In this document: positions 8,282 through 16,435 of the stretch, in pieces
Position numbering within the stretch: the stretch's first letter is position 1
Layout: each line of letters begins with the position of its first letter
Assembly: GCA_019351975.1 (NCBI GenBank)
Contig: JABBOG010000040.1
Coordinates: 1-36,953, forward strand
From: Acidobacteriota bacterium
GTDB taxonomy: Bacteria; Acidobacteriota; Terriglobia; Terriglobales; Acidobacteriaceae
DNA: 36,953 nt
Direction: 5' to 3'
The notes under the pieces: generated by a model
Told to the model about the DNA's origin: nothing
The model's database searches: none
What the model saw: only the letters and a program-made list of their open reading frames with translations
Translations under genes and position numbers: made by a program

Positions 8282-10882
8282 GTGAATGTATATTGCGACG
8301 TTGCGCTGCCGGTGCCGTTGGACCGGGCCTTTACGTACGAGCTTGGAGAGCTTGAGGCGGAGGTGGGGGCGCGGGTGATGGTGCCGTTTGGGGGGCAGTT
8401 GCTGGTGGGTGTGGTGGTGGGGCTGCATAGCGTCTCTCCGGACGCGGAGGTAGAGGTGAAGCGGGTGCAGCGGGTGATGGATGAGGCTGCGCTGCTATCG
8501 GGCGAGTTGATGGAGCTGGGGAGGTGGGTGGCGGGGTACTACTGTGCCCCGCTGGGTGAGGTGCTGCGTGGGATGATGCCGTTGACGGCGGAGGTGCGGC
8601 GGCAGTGGGTGTATCGGATGGGGGAGCAGGGGCGGAGGGTGCTGTATGAGGGCGCGGCGAAGGGGTCGTCACGGAGATCGAAGCTGAGTGTGGAGGATCA
8701 GAACCGCGAGTATGCGGTGCTGAACTACCTGGAGAGTGGGGAGGCTGCGAAGCCGTCGGCGATTCGGAGTGCGACGGGTGGGAATAAGGCACTGCTGGAT
8801 GCGATGGTGAAGAAGCGGTGGCTGGTGCGGGAGCCGCTGGCAGAGGTGCGGGATGCTCGGCGGGTGGAGATGGTGGCGGTGGTGGAAGAGCAGGGATCGG
8901 GGATTCAGGAACAGGGATTCGGTGGGGCGGAGGAAGGTGTTGCGGGGATGGCATCGGATGCTGTGGCGGGGTTCAGGGTTGAAGGGGGCGGAAGGCGGCT
9001 GCCGAAGCTGAATGAGAACCAGTTGGCCGTGATGGCGGAGCTGGCGGGGTGCGGCGGGCGGCAGCTGGTGCGAGAGTTGCGTGGGCGGATGGGCGCGCAG
9101 GGAGTACCGGAGTCGACGCTGGGAACGCTGGTGAAGCGCGGGCTGGTGCGGCTGGAGGAGACGGGGCAGGCGTTTCATGTGAGCGGACTGGAGCGGCAGG
9201 GGAGCAAGAAGTTTGCGCATGAACATGCGCTGAATGAGGCGCAGACGGAGGCTCTGGGGACGATTGTTGCGGCGATGGAGAAGGGCGGGTTTCGGCCGCA
9301 TCTGCTGTATGGGGTGACGGGGTCTGGCAAGACTGCGGTGTATGTGGCGGCGGTGCAGCGTGCGCTGGCGGCGGGGAAGTCCGCGCTGTTGCTGGTGCCG
9401 GAGATTGGGCTGACGCCGGGGACGGCGGCGGAGATGGTGGCGGCGTTTGGGGGGGATGTGGCGCTGCTGCACTCGCAGTTGACGCCGGATGAGCGGGCGG
9501 AGCAGTGGCACAGGATTCGGCGGGGTGAGGCGCGGGTGGTGATTGGGACGAGGTCGGCGGTGTTTGCGCCGATGCCGGAGCTGGGGCTGATTCTGGTGGA
9601 TGAGGAACACGATAGCAGCTACAAGCAGGAGGAGACGCCGCGGTATCACGGGCGAGATGTGGCGGTGATGCGAGGGAAGCTGCAGGGGTGTACGGTCGTG
9701 CTGGGGTCAGCGACGCCGTCGCTGGAGAGCTGGCAGAATGCGGAGCGCGGGCGCTATGTGCGGGTGGAGCTGCTGGAGCGAGTGCAGTCGAGGCCGCTGC
9801 CGGTGGTGGAGATGATCGACATGCGGGAGGAGTTTCGGCAGACGGGAAAAGAACAGCTGTTCTCGCGGAAGCTGATCGAGGAGACGCAGGCTACGATCGA
9901 CCGCGGCGAGCAGGTGATTATCCTGCTGAATCGGCGAGGATACAGCTTTGTGGTGATGTGCCGGAGTTGCGGGGTGAAGCTGGAGTGTGAGAACTGCGCG
10001 ATCTCGCTGACGTACCACAAGCCGGGGAATGAAGACGATATGAGCGGCGCGGCGCGGGCAGGACAGCGGTTGGAGTGCCATTACTGCGGGTTCCGGAGAG
10101 GTGTGCCGAAGGCGTGCGAGGCTTGCGGAAGCGAACACTTGTATTACATGGGAGCGGGTTCGCAGCAGGGTGAGGAACGGTTGCAGGAGCTGTTTCCAGG
10201 GGCGAGGATCGGGCGCATGGATCGGGATACGGTGCGGTCGCGCGGGGATATGGAACGGCTGCTGGGGCGGCTGCACTCGGGCGAGATCAATCTGCTGGTT
10301 GGAACACAGATGATCGCCAAGGGGCACGACATCCATGGGGTGACGCTGGTGGGTGTGGTTGGCGCGGACTTTGCGTTGGGGCTGCCGGATTTTCGCGCTG
10401 CAGAGCGGGTATTCCAGTTGCTGACGCAGGTGAGCGGGCGAGCGGGGCGCGGCGATCTGCCGGGCAGGGTTCTGGTGCAGACCTATCAGCCGGACCACTA
10501 TGTGAATCAATTTGCCTGCAAGCATGATTACACGGGATTCGCAGGTAGGGAGCTGTACTTCAGGCGGGCGATGAGGTATCCGCCGTTCAGCGTGCTGGCG
10601 AATGTGATTGTTCAGAGCGAGCGGTTGGAGGAGGTGCTGGACTGGTCGACACGACTGGGGCGGTGGCTGCAGCAGCGGAGGCTGGATGGTGTCCGCGTGC
10701 TGGGGCCGGCTGCAGCGCCAAACTCACGGCTGAAGCGGATCTACCGGTATCATCTTGTGCTGAAGGCGGAGCGGCGTGATGTGCTGAGCGCAGCCCTGCG
10801 GGAGATGCTGGGGGTGGTAGACCGGGAGGAGATTCCACGGCGCGCGGTGGTCATCGACGTCGATCCGATGCATTTGATGTAG
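8282..10882 (+). CDS. priA: primosomal protein N' (replication restart helicase PriA)
   Basis: An 866-residue superfamily 2 helicase that reloads the replisome at stalled forks. Order: an N-terminal 3'-end-binding domain (VALPVPLDRAFTYELGE), a winged-helix/linker region, Walker A GVTGSGKT with Lys350, DEEH box LVDEEHDSSYKQEE, GSATPSLESW (motif III), then eight Cys forming two zinc sites (CRSCGVKLECENC and CHYCGFRRGVPKACEAC), IGTQMIAKGHD and a C-terminal domain. Walker A sits roughly 120 residues later than in E. coli PriA because the linker at about 125-300 is long. The start is GTG at 8282; the ggagag run lies directly against it, an unusually short spacing, but the following residues fit the family N-terminus. 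Confidence 0.96.
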   Translation: MNVYCDVALPVPLDRAFTYELGELEAEVGARVMVPFGGQLLVGVVVGLHSVSPDAEVEVKRVQRVMDEAALLSGELMELGRWVAGYYCAPLGEVLRGMMPLTAEVRRQWVYRMGEQGRRVLYEGAAKGSSRRSKLSVEDQNREYAVLNYLESGEAAKPSAIRSATGGNKALLDAMVKKRWLVREPLAEVRDARRVEMVAVVEEQGSGIQEQGFGGAEEGVAGMASDAVAGFRVEGGGRRLPKLNENQLAVMAELAGCGGRQLVRELRGRMGAQGVPESTLGTLVKRGLVRLEETGQAFHVSGLERQGSKKFAHEHALNEAQTEALGTIVAAMEKGGFRPHLLYGVTGSGKTAVYVAAVQRALAAGKSALLLVPEIGLTPGTAAEMVAAFGGDVALLHSQLTPDERAEQWHRIRRGEARVVIGTRSAVFAPMPELGLILVDEEHDSSYKQEETPRYHGRDVAVMRGKLQGCTVVLGSATPSLESWQNAERGRYVRVELLERVQSRPLPVVEMIDMREEFRQTGKEQLFSRKLIEETQATIDRGEQVIILLNRRGYSFVVMCRSCGVKLECENCAISLTYHKPGNEDDMSGAARAGQRLECHYCGFRRGVPKACEACGSEHLYYMGAGSQQGEERLQELFPGARIGRMDRDTVRSRGDMERLLGRLHSGEINLLVGTQMIAKGHDIHGVTLVGVVGADFALGLPDFRAAERVFQLLTQVSGRAGRGDLPGRVLVQTYQPDHYVNQFACKHDYTGFAGRELYFRRAMRYPPFSVLANVIVQSERLEEVLDWSTRLGRWLQQRRLDGVRVLGPAAAPNSRLKRIYRYHLVLKAERRDVLSAALREMLGVVDREEIPRRAVVIDVDPMHLM

Positions 10883-10910
10883 CGAGAACGGGCGATCGAT
10901 GGATGTGGAA

Positions 10911-10976
10911 GAAGCTCCTGCGGCGAGCTTCCTTAAGGACGCCAGTTCGAAGGGCTGGCGGCTGGCGAGCTCTTTT
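10911..10976. terminator. putative bidirectional terminator between priA and the HU gene
   Basis: In the 107-bp convergent gap there are two hairpins: gaagctc (10911-10917) with gagcttc (10925-10931), and cgccag (10940-10945) with ctggcg (10955-10960). A run of five T follows at 10972-10976 on the plus strand. The stems are short and the T tract is 12 bases from the second stem, so strength is uncertain. Confidence 0.4.
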
Positions 10977-10989
10977 TAGGACTTCTGCT

Positions 10990-11259
10990 TTAGTCGAGGA
11001 CCTGAAGCTCTTTGCCGGGCTTGAAGCGGACGGCTCTCCCGGGCATGATCGTAACTTCGGTTCCGGTGCGAGGGTTGCGTCCAACGCCGGTTTTGCGAGG
11101 CTTGACGTTGAAGACGCCGAAGCCGCGGAGTTCGATCCGATCGCTTTGGCCGAGGGCGTTCTTCATCGCCTCGAAGATGGCATCCACGGCCGACTCTGCT
11201 TTGGTCCGTGGAAGACCGGTGCGCTCGACTACGCGCTGGATGAGATCCTGCTTAATCAA
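10990..11259 (-). CDS. HU/IHF family nucleoid DNA-binding protein
   Basis: An 89-residue protein of standard HU length. N-terminal helices (MIKQDLIQRVVERTGLPRTK) lead into the dimer core (AVDAIFEAMKNAL), the family strand IELRGFGVFNVKPRK, the DNA-embracing arm GRNPRTGTEVTIMPGRAVRF with its conserved Asn-Pro tip, and the final FKPGKEL. The start is TTG at 11259: aggaagg lies nine bases upstream and the usual HU N-terminus begins exactly there. No ATG is available in a sensible place. It bends and compacts DNA as a dimer. A consensus-like sigma-70 promoter lies about 70 bp upstream, consistent with high expression. Confidence 0.95.
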   Translation of the reverse strand: MIKQDLIQRVVERTGLPRTKAESAVDAIFEAMKNALGQSDRIELRGFGVFNVKPRKTGVGRNPRTGTEVTIMPGRAVRFKPGKELQVLD

Positions 11260-11280
11260 TGGAGGCCGCCTTCCTGTGCT

Positions 11281-11301
11281 TCTCCCAAGGAGATTGGGAG
11301 A
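11281..11301 (-). other. hairpin in the 5' leader of the HU gene
   Basis: An 8-bp perfect inverted repeat, tctcccaa (11281-11288) and ttgggaga (11294-11301), with a 5-nt loop. It lies between the predicted transcription start near 11323 and the ribosome-binding site, so it would form in the HU mRNA leader. It may affect mRNA stability or translation; no T tract follows. Confidence 0.5.
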
Positions 11302-11330
11302 AATATTTGACTGTTTCCAGCCTACACTGG

Positions 11331-11359
11331 ATCGTAGAAAGGGGGTGCAGTAATGTCAA
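11331..11359 (-). promoter_or_regulatory. sigma-70-type promoter of the HU gene
   Basis: Read on the minus strand, TTGACA (11359-11354) is followed after exactly 17 bases by TACGAT (11336-11331). The -35 is a perfect consensus match and the -10 differs at two positions. This would start transcription near 11323, about 64 bases before the TTG start of the HU gene. Confidence 0.75.
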
Positions 11360-11442
11360 TTCCTTGCAGCCGCAACCGGTTCCGCAACGCCCACAGGAGT
11401 TTGCGGTAGGCTCGAAGGGACGCTTCAATCAATTTGAAAGGG

Positions 11443-11464
11443 TGCCACACGCGGAATTGTGGCA
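11443..11464. promoter_or_regulatory. 7-bp inverted repeat just upstream of dcd
   Basis: tgccaca (11443-11449) and tgtggca (11458-11464) form a perfect 7-bp inverted repeat with an 8-base centre, ending 11 bases before the dcd ATG. In RNA it would fold next to the weak ribosome-binding site; in DNA it could be an operator. No regulator can be named. Confidence 0.35.
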
Positions 11465-11475
11465 TTGGATAAGTG

Positions 11476-12030
11476 ATGTCGATCAAGAGCGATACATGGA
11501 TTCGTAAGCAGGCGTATGACAATAAGATGATCGAGCCGTTCAGTGAGAAGCAGGTTCGAGATGGCGTGATTTCCTATGGGCTGTCGTCCTATGGTTACGA
11601 TCTGCGGGTTTCGAACGAGTTCAAGATCTTCACGAATGTTAACAGCGCGATTATCGACCCGAAGAATTTTGATGAGAGGTCGTTTGTCTCGGTGGAAGCG
11701 GACAGCATCATCGTGCCGCCGAACAGCTTTGCGTTGGCCCGGTCCGTGGAGTATTTTCGGATTCCGCGCGACGTACTGACGATCTGCGTTGGTAAAAGCA
11801 CATATGCACGGTGCGGGATCATTGTGAATGTGACGCCGTTTGAGCCGGAGTGGGAGGGATTTGTGACGCTCGAGATCTCGAATACAACGCCGCTGCCCGC
11901 GCGCATCTATGCGAACGAGGGGCTGTGCCAGATTCTGTTCTTCCAGAGCGATGAGGTCTGCGAAGTGAGTTATGGAGACCGCAAAGGTAAGTATCAGAAA
12001 CAGCAGGGGATTGTATTGCCGAAGTTGTGA
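11476..12030 (+). CDS. dcd: dCTP deaminase
   Basis: A 184-residue trimeric dCTP deaminase (family about 175-195) that converts dCTP to dUTP for dTMP synthesis. Family landmarks are the N-terminal [44 protein letters not shown], the signature [20 protein letters not shown], then [20 protein letters not shown] with the catalytic Glu, and [15 protein letters not shown]. The C-terminus includes a [10 protein letters not shown] segment of the type that closes over substrate. ATG at 11476 is chosen; a GTG directly precedes it in frame. The ribosome-binding site is weak (ggat). It is divergent from the HU gene. Confidence 0.95.
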   Translation: MSIKSDTWIRKQAYDNKMIEPFSEKQVRDGVISYGLSSYGYDLRVSNEFKIFTNVNSAIIDPKNFDERSFVSVEADSIIVPPNSFALARSVEYFRIPRDVLTICVGKSTYARCGIIVNVTPFEPEWEGFVTLEISNTTPLPARIYANEGLCQILFFQSDEVCEVSYGDRKGKYQKQQGIVLPKL

Positions 12031-12087
12031 GGAGACCTTTCGGGCGGAACGACGATCCGCCAGAAGGCGTGATGGTGAGTAAAGAAC

Positions 12088-12777
12088 GTGACGAACCATG
12101 GAAAGACGCACGTTGGTGTGGTCGGTAATGACGAGCTGCGTTCGTTGGGTCTGGTGTCGATCCTGGACGAGATTCCCAACGTGGCGGCGAGACAAGTGGG
12201 TTTGACGGATGTATATGCCTCGGAGGGGTTCGAGCTGTTGCTTCTCGATACGAGGGAGCCGTTGGATTCGATATTGCAGATGTTGACTCGTCTGCGGAGG
12301 GACCGGCCATCGGTTCGATGCATCGTGATGACAACTGCGCTGTCCCTGGATGAGATTCAATCCGTGATTGGAGCCGGGGCGAAGGGATTTCTGCTCGAGA
12401 GCGCTGGCATCAGCGAGATTGGGATGGCGATCGGTATCGTCCAGGATGGGTCGATCTGGGCACCGCGAAAGGTGATGGCGAGGCTGGTGGAGGCAGGAGC
12501 CTCCGTGACCTATGTCTCTCCGCAGATTGCAATGCAGCAGCCGATCGAGGAGCTGCTGACGGAGCGAGAGCGTGAGGTGCTGCATCTGCTGATGAGTGGG
12601 CGGTCGAACCGGGAGATCGGCGCCGCTATGGGTATTGAACAGGCGACAGTGAAGGCGCATCTGGGTCGCATGTTGCGGAAAAGTCGTGCGACGAATCGTG
12701 TGGAGTTGACGTTGCGGGCGATGGAGGAGCGGGAGACATCGGCGGGTGGCGGCGCTGGAGGGTCGCGAGTGCAGTGA
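12088..12777 (+). CDS. NarL/LuxR-type regulator with degenerate receiver domain
   Basis: A 229-residue protein with receiver-like (about 8-125) and LuxR helix-turn-helix (about 155-215) domains. The DNA-binding part is canonical: LTEREREVLHLLMSGRSNREIGAAMGIEQATVKAHLGRML. The receiver is not: the acidic pair normally DD at the end of beta-1 reads Gly-Asn (VGVVGNDELRSLGL), and the conserved Lys after beta-5 is Glu (GFLLESA). The phospho-acceptor Asp54 (LLLLDTREP) is retained. Phosphorylation by the standard Mg-dependent mechanism is therefore doubtful. The start is GTG at 12088 with only a weak site upstream. No histidine kinase is adjacent. Target genes cannot be inferred; the SYLF gene downstream is separated by a terminator. 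Confidence 0.88.
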   Translation: MTNHGKTHVGVVGNDELRSLGLVSILDEIPNVAARQVGLTDVYASEGFELLLLDTREPLDSILQMLTRLRRDRPSVRCIVMTTALSLDEIQSVIGAGAKGFLLESAGISEIGMAIGIVQDGSIWAPRKVMARLVEAGASVTYVSPQIAMQQPIEELLTEREREVLHLLMSGRSNREIGAAMGIEQATVKAHLGRMLRKSRATNRVELTLRAMEERETSAGGGAGGSRVQ

Positions 12778-12847
12778 ATCCGCGGGGTTGCGACCCTCGG
12801 GTAGTGCCACATTGGTTAAGCCCAAAGGTATACATTCCTAGGTACTC

Positions 12848-12877
12848 TTGTAACTATCTATGGTAGTAGTGCATAGT
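12848..12877 (+). promoter_or_regulatory. possible promoter upstream of a terminated short transcript
   Basis: TTGTAA (12848-12853) and CATAGT (12872-12877) are spaced by 18 bases. Each box matches the sigma-70 consensus at four of six positions. A start near 12884 would give a transcript of about 70 nt ending at the terminator at 12953. Weak evidence by itself. Confidence 0.3.
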
Positions 12878-12903
12878 CAATTCAGTACAAACCTGGGAGA
12901 ATA

Positions 12904-12953
12904 GGGTTGCGAGAGGAGCTGGCGACAGCTTTTGTTCGCAACCCACTTTTTTT
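12904..12953 (+). terminator. intrinsic terminator or attenuator upstream of the SYLF gene
   Basis: gggttgcga (12904-12912) pairs perfectly with tcgcaaccc (12936-12944), and the loop contains a nested agct/agct pair. Two bases later comes T7 (12947-12953). The structure lies 126 bp after the regulator stop and 100 bp before the SYLF start. A second copy of gggttgcga at 12785-12793 could compete for the 3' arm, so this may be an attenuator rather than a plain terminator. Confidence 0.65.
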
Positions 12954-13053
12954 GGAGAGCAACCCCAAGCGGCGACTCGTTCATCTGACGTAATGTATTG
13001 ACGTGATTCGACGTAGGCGTCGACTTATAAGTTTTAGTACGAAAGGTAACGAG

Positions 13054-13746
13054 ATGAAAAAGGTTATTGGTGTAATGTGCGCTCTTACGATGATGGTGGG
13101 AGTGGTTTCTGTAAAGGCGCAGGACAAAAGCAAGGTTGATGAGAGGCTCGCGTCAGCGACTTCGGTCATTGACGAAGTCATGTCGGTTCCGGATAAGTCG
13201 ATCCCGCAGTCTATTCTTTCTGGTGCTCACTGCCTTGTGGTTGTTCCTTCTTACAAGAAAGCCGCATTCGTATTCGGTGCTCAGTATGGCCAGGGTGTAG
13301 CCACATGCCGTACGCCTCGTGGTTGGAGCGCGCCGGTGTTTGTGCAGTTGACCGGTGGAAGCTTTGGCTGGCAGATTGGCGGACAGTCCACGGATTTGAT
13401 CCTAGTGGCGATGAACGATAACGGCCTGCAGGACATGCTGAAGAACAAGTTCAAGCTCGGAGCAGATGCTTCAGCAGCGGCGGGTCCGGTCGGTCGCGAT
13501 GCCGGTGCGGATACTGGTTGGAAGCTCAACTCGGAGTTCCTGACGTACTCGCGCGCAAAGGGCTTGTTTGCTGGAATTGATTTGAGTGGTACGGTGCTTT
13601 CGCAGAACGACAACTATACGCGGCTGGAGTACGGTAGCAATGTGTCCTACGAGAAGGTGTTGAAGGGAGACGTTCCGACGCCGCCTGATGCACGTCGTTT
13701 TGTGCACACCGTCGCTCGTTACTTTGTTGTTTCGAAGAATCAGTAA
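13054..13746 (+). CDS. SYLF-domain (lipid-binding, YSC84/DUF500) exported protein
   Basis: A 230-residue protein. ATG at 13054 opens a signal peptide (MKKVIGVMCALTMMVGVVSV, cleaved probably after KAQ) and has aaagg eight bases upstream. The mature part is the Ysc84-type SYLF domain: SVPDKSIPQSILSGAHCLVV, VVPSYKKAAFVFGAQYGQGV, SAPVFVQLTGGSFGWQIGGQ, STDLILVAMND, and a GRDAGADTGW / LTYSRAKGLFAGIDLSGTVL block. SYLF domains bind phosphoinositides in eukaryotes; bacterial members are probably periplasmic lipid-associated proteins of unknown role. It is flanked by terminator structures on both sides, so it appears to be monocistronic. Codon use is less G-biased than in the neighbours. Confidence 0.93.
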   Translation: MKKVIGVMCALTMMVGVVSVKAQDKSKVDERLASATSVIDEVMSVPDKSIPQSILSGAHCLVVVPSYKKAAFVFGAQYGQGVATCRTPRGWSAPVFVQLTGGSFGWQIGGQSTDLILVAMNDNGLQDMLKNKFKLGADASAAAGPVGRDAGADTGWKLNSEFLTYSRAKGLFAGIDLSGTVLSQNDNYTRLEYGSNVSYEKVLKGDVPTPPDARRFVHTVARYFVVSKNQ

Positions 13747-13764
13747 TTACAAACGGGTTGGTAG

Positions 13765-13792
13765 AAGAGGACAGCTTCGGCTGTCCTCTTTT
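13765..13792 (+). terminator. strong intrinsic terminator after the SYLF gene
   Basis: aagaggacagc (13765-13775) and gctgtcctctt (13780-13790) form an 11-bp perfect stem closed by a stable TTCG tetraloop, and the descending arm runs into TTTT at 13789-13792. It begins 18 bp after the SYLF stop codon. Confidence 0.9.
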
Positions 13793-13924
13793 GCTTGCAG
13801 GGGAAATTGGTGGAAAAGTTTCTGATTTGCGTACACTAAAAGCTGATGGAGAGACGCGATCCATAACGTACGAGGGAAGCAGATAACGCTGAGGGAGTGG
13901 CTGGAGTATGCGGCTCTACGGGCG

Positions 13925-14788
13925 ATGGTGAACGTGGTGGGGGCGATGCCGCGGTCGGTTGCGCGTGGCCTGGGAGCTGGGATTGGTGGCGTAACGTGGG
14001 TGCTCTTGCGGCGGCTGAGGGCGGTGGGGCTGAGGAATCTGGAGATCGCATATCCGACCATGCCGGTGGAAGAGCGGACGCGAATTTTACGCGGCGTGTT
14101 CCGCTCGTTGGGGTGGCAGATTGGCGAGTTCTGCAAGATGAGTCACTATACGCGCGAGCAAGCGGAGGCGTTTGTGCGATATGAGGGGCTGGAGTACTAT
14201 CGAAACGCAGAAGCGAAGGGAAAGGGCGTGCTGGTGCTGACGGGGCACCTAGGTGCATGGGAGTTGTCGAGCTTCTTTCACTCGCTGATGGGGCATCCGA
14301 TGTCACTCGTTATCCGGCGGCTGGATAACCCGCTGGTGGATGAGTTTGTCAATCGGATCAGGTGTTTGCATGGGAACCGGGTGATTCATAAGGACGACTT
14401 TGCGCGTGGCCTGCTGACGTCGATGCACCGCGGCGAAACCGTTGGAATTTTGATGGACACGAATATGACGCCGCCTCAGGGGTTATTTGTGCCGTACTTT
14501 GGGGTTGAAGCGTGTACGGCAGCGGGGTTGGCGAGGGTCGCACTACACTCTGGTGCTGCGGTGCTGCCGGGGTTTCTGGTATGGGAAGAGGCGGAGGGTC
14601 GATACGTTCTCCACTTTGGGGAAGAGCTTGATTTGATACGGACAGGGAAGATCGGTGACGATATTTTATCGAACACGGCTATGTTTACGGCTACGATCGA
14701 GGCGTACGTGAGGCGGTATCCTGAGCAGTGGCTCTGGGTGCATCGGCGATGGAAGACGCGACCGGCAGGCGAGGAGCGGCTATATTGA
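13925..14788 (+). CDS. LpxL/HtrB-family lipid A acyltransferase
   Basis: A protein of 287 residues from this ATG, belonging to the lysophospholipid/lipid A late acyltransferase family that adds secondary acyl chains to Kdo2-lipid IVA at the inner membrane. The catalytic HxxxxE motif is present in [15 protein letters not shown]; further blocks are [20 protein letters not shown] and a C-terminal [18 protein letters not shown], all family hallmarks. The reading frame stays open upstream to 13847 and encodes a plausible family N-terminus ([20 protein letters not shown]), but holds no ATG, GTG or TTG before 13925. An ATA at 13883 has aggg six bases upstream, so the true start may be non-canonical. 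Its stop overlaps lpxD (TGATG). Confidence 0.9.
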   Translation: MVNVVGAMPRSVARGLGAGIGGVTWVLLRRLRAVGLRNLEIAYPTMPVEERTRILRGVFRSLGWQIGEFCKMSHYTREQAEAFVRYEGLEYYRNAEAKGKGVLVLTGHLGAWELSSFFHSLMGHPMSLVIRRLDNPLVDEFVNRIRCLHGNRVIHKDDFARGLLTSMHRGETVGILMDTNMTPPQGLFVPYFGVEACTAAGLARVALHSGAAVLPGFLVWEEAEGRYVLHFGEELDLIRTGKIGDDILSNTAMFTATIEAYVRRYPEQWLWVHRRWKTRPAGEERLY

Positions 14789-15753
14789 TGACTGCGAAGA
14801 CACTGAGTATCGCCGAGATTTGCACGCTGCTGGGGCTTGGTCCCGATGTGGCCGCCGACGTGTCTGCAAAGATTGTGCGCGTTTCTGGCTTTGCGGATGC
14901 AACGGTTGATTCTGTTGTGTTTGCAGAGAACCGGGCGGCCCTTCAGGATGCCTTGCGGAGTGCTGCCGGGCTGATACTGGCGCGCTCTGACGATGGGACG
15001 CATGACGCGCGGCTGCTGGTGGTGGATAACCCGCGTTATGCGTTTGCACTATGTGCCAGGGCGCTGGGACAGACGCGGAGTGGCAGCGAGATTCATCCGG
15101 CGGCGGTGGTGGATCCGACCGCAACTTTGGGGGAACGTGTTCGGATTGGACCGTGCGCTGTGATTGAGGCAGGTGCGATGCTAGGTGACGATGTGGAGAT
15201 TGGCAGCGGCGCAAAGGTGCTTGCAGGAGCGCGGCTTGGAGACCGGGTGGTGCTGCAGGCGGGTGCCGTTGTAGGTGCGACGGGGTTTGGTTATGTGCGG
15301 AATCCGACGACGGGCGAGCATGCTCTGTTTCCGCAGCAGGGTACAGTGGTGATCGAAGACGATGTGGAGATCGGCGCCAACAGTACGATTGACCGGGGAG
15401 CTTTGGGTGAGACACGGATCGGGCGGGGCACGAAGATCGACAATCTTGTTCATGTTGGGCACAACTGCAGCATCGGACGGAATGTTTTGATTGCCGCGCA
15501 GGTGGGCATTTCGGGATCGTGCGTGGTGGAGGATGGGGCTGTGCTGGCCGGGCAGGTGGGGCTTGGAGACCATGTAAGCCTAGGTCCGGGTGTGATCCTG
15601 GGAGGATCTGCTGGCGTGTTTCCGGGCAAGCGGCTGGAGGGACGGGGTGAGATGTTCATGGGAGTTCCGGCGGAGCCGTTGAAGCAGTACCTGAAGACGA
15701 TGGCGCGCGTACGGCGGTTGGGGCGTGCGGGTGGTTCAGGGAAGGAGTCGTAG
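14788..15753 (+). CDS. lpxD: UDP-3-O-acylglucosamine N-acyltransferase
   Basis: A 321-residue LpxD (E. coli 341) that transfers the second acyl chain to UDP-3-O-acyl-glucosamine in lipid A synthesis. An N-terminal uridine-binding domain (about 1-95, ending near [13 protein letters not shown]) precedes a left-handed beta-helix of hexapeptide repeats from about [20 protein letters not shown] to LGPGVILGG. The catalytic His is His225 in [11 protein letters not shown], and the NSTIDRG segment is family-typical. A C-terminal helix ([14 protein letters not shown]) would complete the trimer. The start overlaps the lpxL stop by one base, so the two are probably translationally coupled. lpxA, lpxC and fabZ, often next to lpxD, are absent here. 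Confidence 0.95.
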   Translation: MTAKTLSIAEICTLLGLGPDVAADVSAKIVRVSGFADATVDSVVFAENRAALQDALRSAAGLILARSDDGTHDARLLVVDNPRYAFALCARALGQTRSGSEIHPAAVVDPTATLGERVRIGPCAVIEAGAMLGDDVEIGSGAKVLAGARLGDRVVLQAGAVVGATGFGYVRNPTTGEHALFPQQGTVVIEDDVEIGANSTIDRGALGETRIGRGTKIDNLVHVGHNCSIGRNVLIAAQVGISGSCVVEDGAVLAGQVGLGDHVSLGPGVILGGSAGVFPGKRLEGRGEMFMGVPAEPLKQYLKTMARVRRLGRAGGSGKES

Positions 15754-16386
15754 ATGGGTCTCGTCGTGGTGGGCGGGCATACCCGGAATATTGGGAAGAC
15801 GAGTGTGGTTGCCGGGTTGATTGCGGCGTTGCCCGAGCTGCGCTGGACGGCTGTGAAGATCACGCAGTATGGGCATGGGGTTTGCTCGGCGAACGGCGAG
15901 CCCTGCGATTGTGAGACGGCAGACCATACGATAGCGATCAGTGAAGAGCGAGAGCGGGAGAGCGGAACGGATTCGTCGCGCTACCTGGCGGCGGGCGCGG
16001 AGCGGTCTTTCTGGGTGAGGACGAGGCAGGGTCAACTCAGCGAGGCGATGCCGGGCGTGCGCAGGCTGCTGGAATCGGCGGAGAATGTGATCGTGGAATC
16101 CAACAGCGTGCTGCGGTTCCTGAAGCCGGATGTGCTGCTGTGCGTGCTTGATCCTTCGATCGGCGATTTCAAAGCGTCGGCGCTGCGCTACCTTGATCGA
16201 GCCGATGCTCTTGTGATGCCGGAGGGTTCTGACGTTGCGATTCGCTGGGAAGGCGTATCGCAGAGGCTGATTGCAACGAAGCTGCGGTTTTCGTTTCAAG
16301 CGCCGGAGTACTGCAGCAAGCAGCTCGCGTTGTTTGTCGCGGGGCGCCTCGCGGAGCTTGCTGCGCACGGGACCCAGAGCATGTAG
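15754..16386 (+). CDS. MobB-like P-loop NTPase of unknown role
   Basis: A 210-residue protein starting immediately after the lpxD stop. It has an N-terminal Walker A of the MobB/dethiobiotin-synthetase kind (VVVGGHTRNIGKTSVVAGLI) and a possible Walker B-like VIVESNSVLRF at about 112-122. There is a Cys-rich spot (CSANGEPCDCET) at about 46-57 that could bind a metal or be structural. Molybdopterin-guanine dinucleotide synthesis is not supported by any neighbour; the contiguous placement behind lpxL-lpxD suggests co-expression with lipid A genes. It converges on the lipoprotein gene (49 bp gap). Function should be left open. Confidence 0.8.
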   Translation: MGLVVVGGHTRNIGKTSVVAGLIAALPELRWTAVKITQYGHGVCSANGEPCDCETADHTIAISEERERESGTDSSRYLAAGAERSFWVRTRQGQLSEAMPGVRRLLESAENVIVESNSVLRFLKPDVLLCVLDPSIGDFKASALRYLDRADALVMPEGSDVAIRWEGVSQRLIATKLRFSFQAPEYCSKQLALFVAGRLAELAAHGTQSM

Positions 16387-16435
16387 GTGGGCTGGTGCCC
16401 GTTCCTGCATGCTCTGGTTCGGAGATGGTTTCAGG

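Noticed and set aside
11425-12825. Long minus-strand open frame (466 codons) across dcd and the regulator
   Set aside because: Both plus-strand genes have clear families; the antisense translation is Arg/His/Leu-rich low-complexity sequence without motifs, as expected for the shadow of a G-rich gene.
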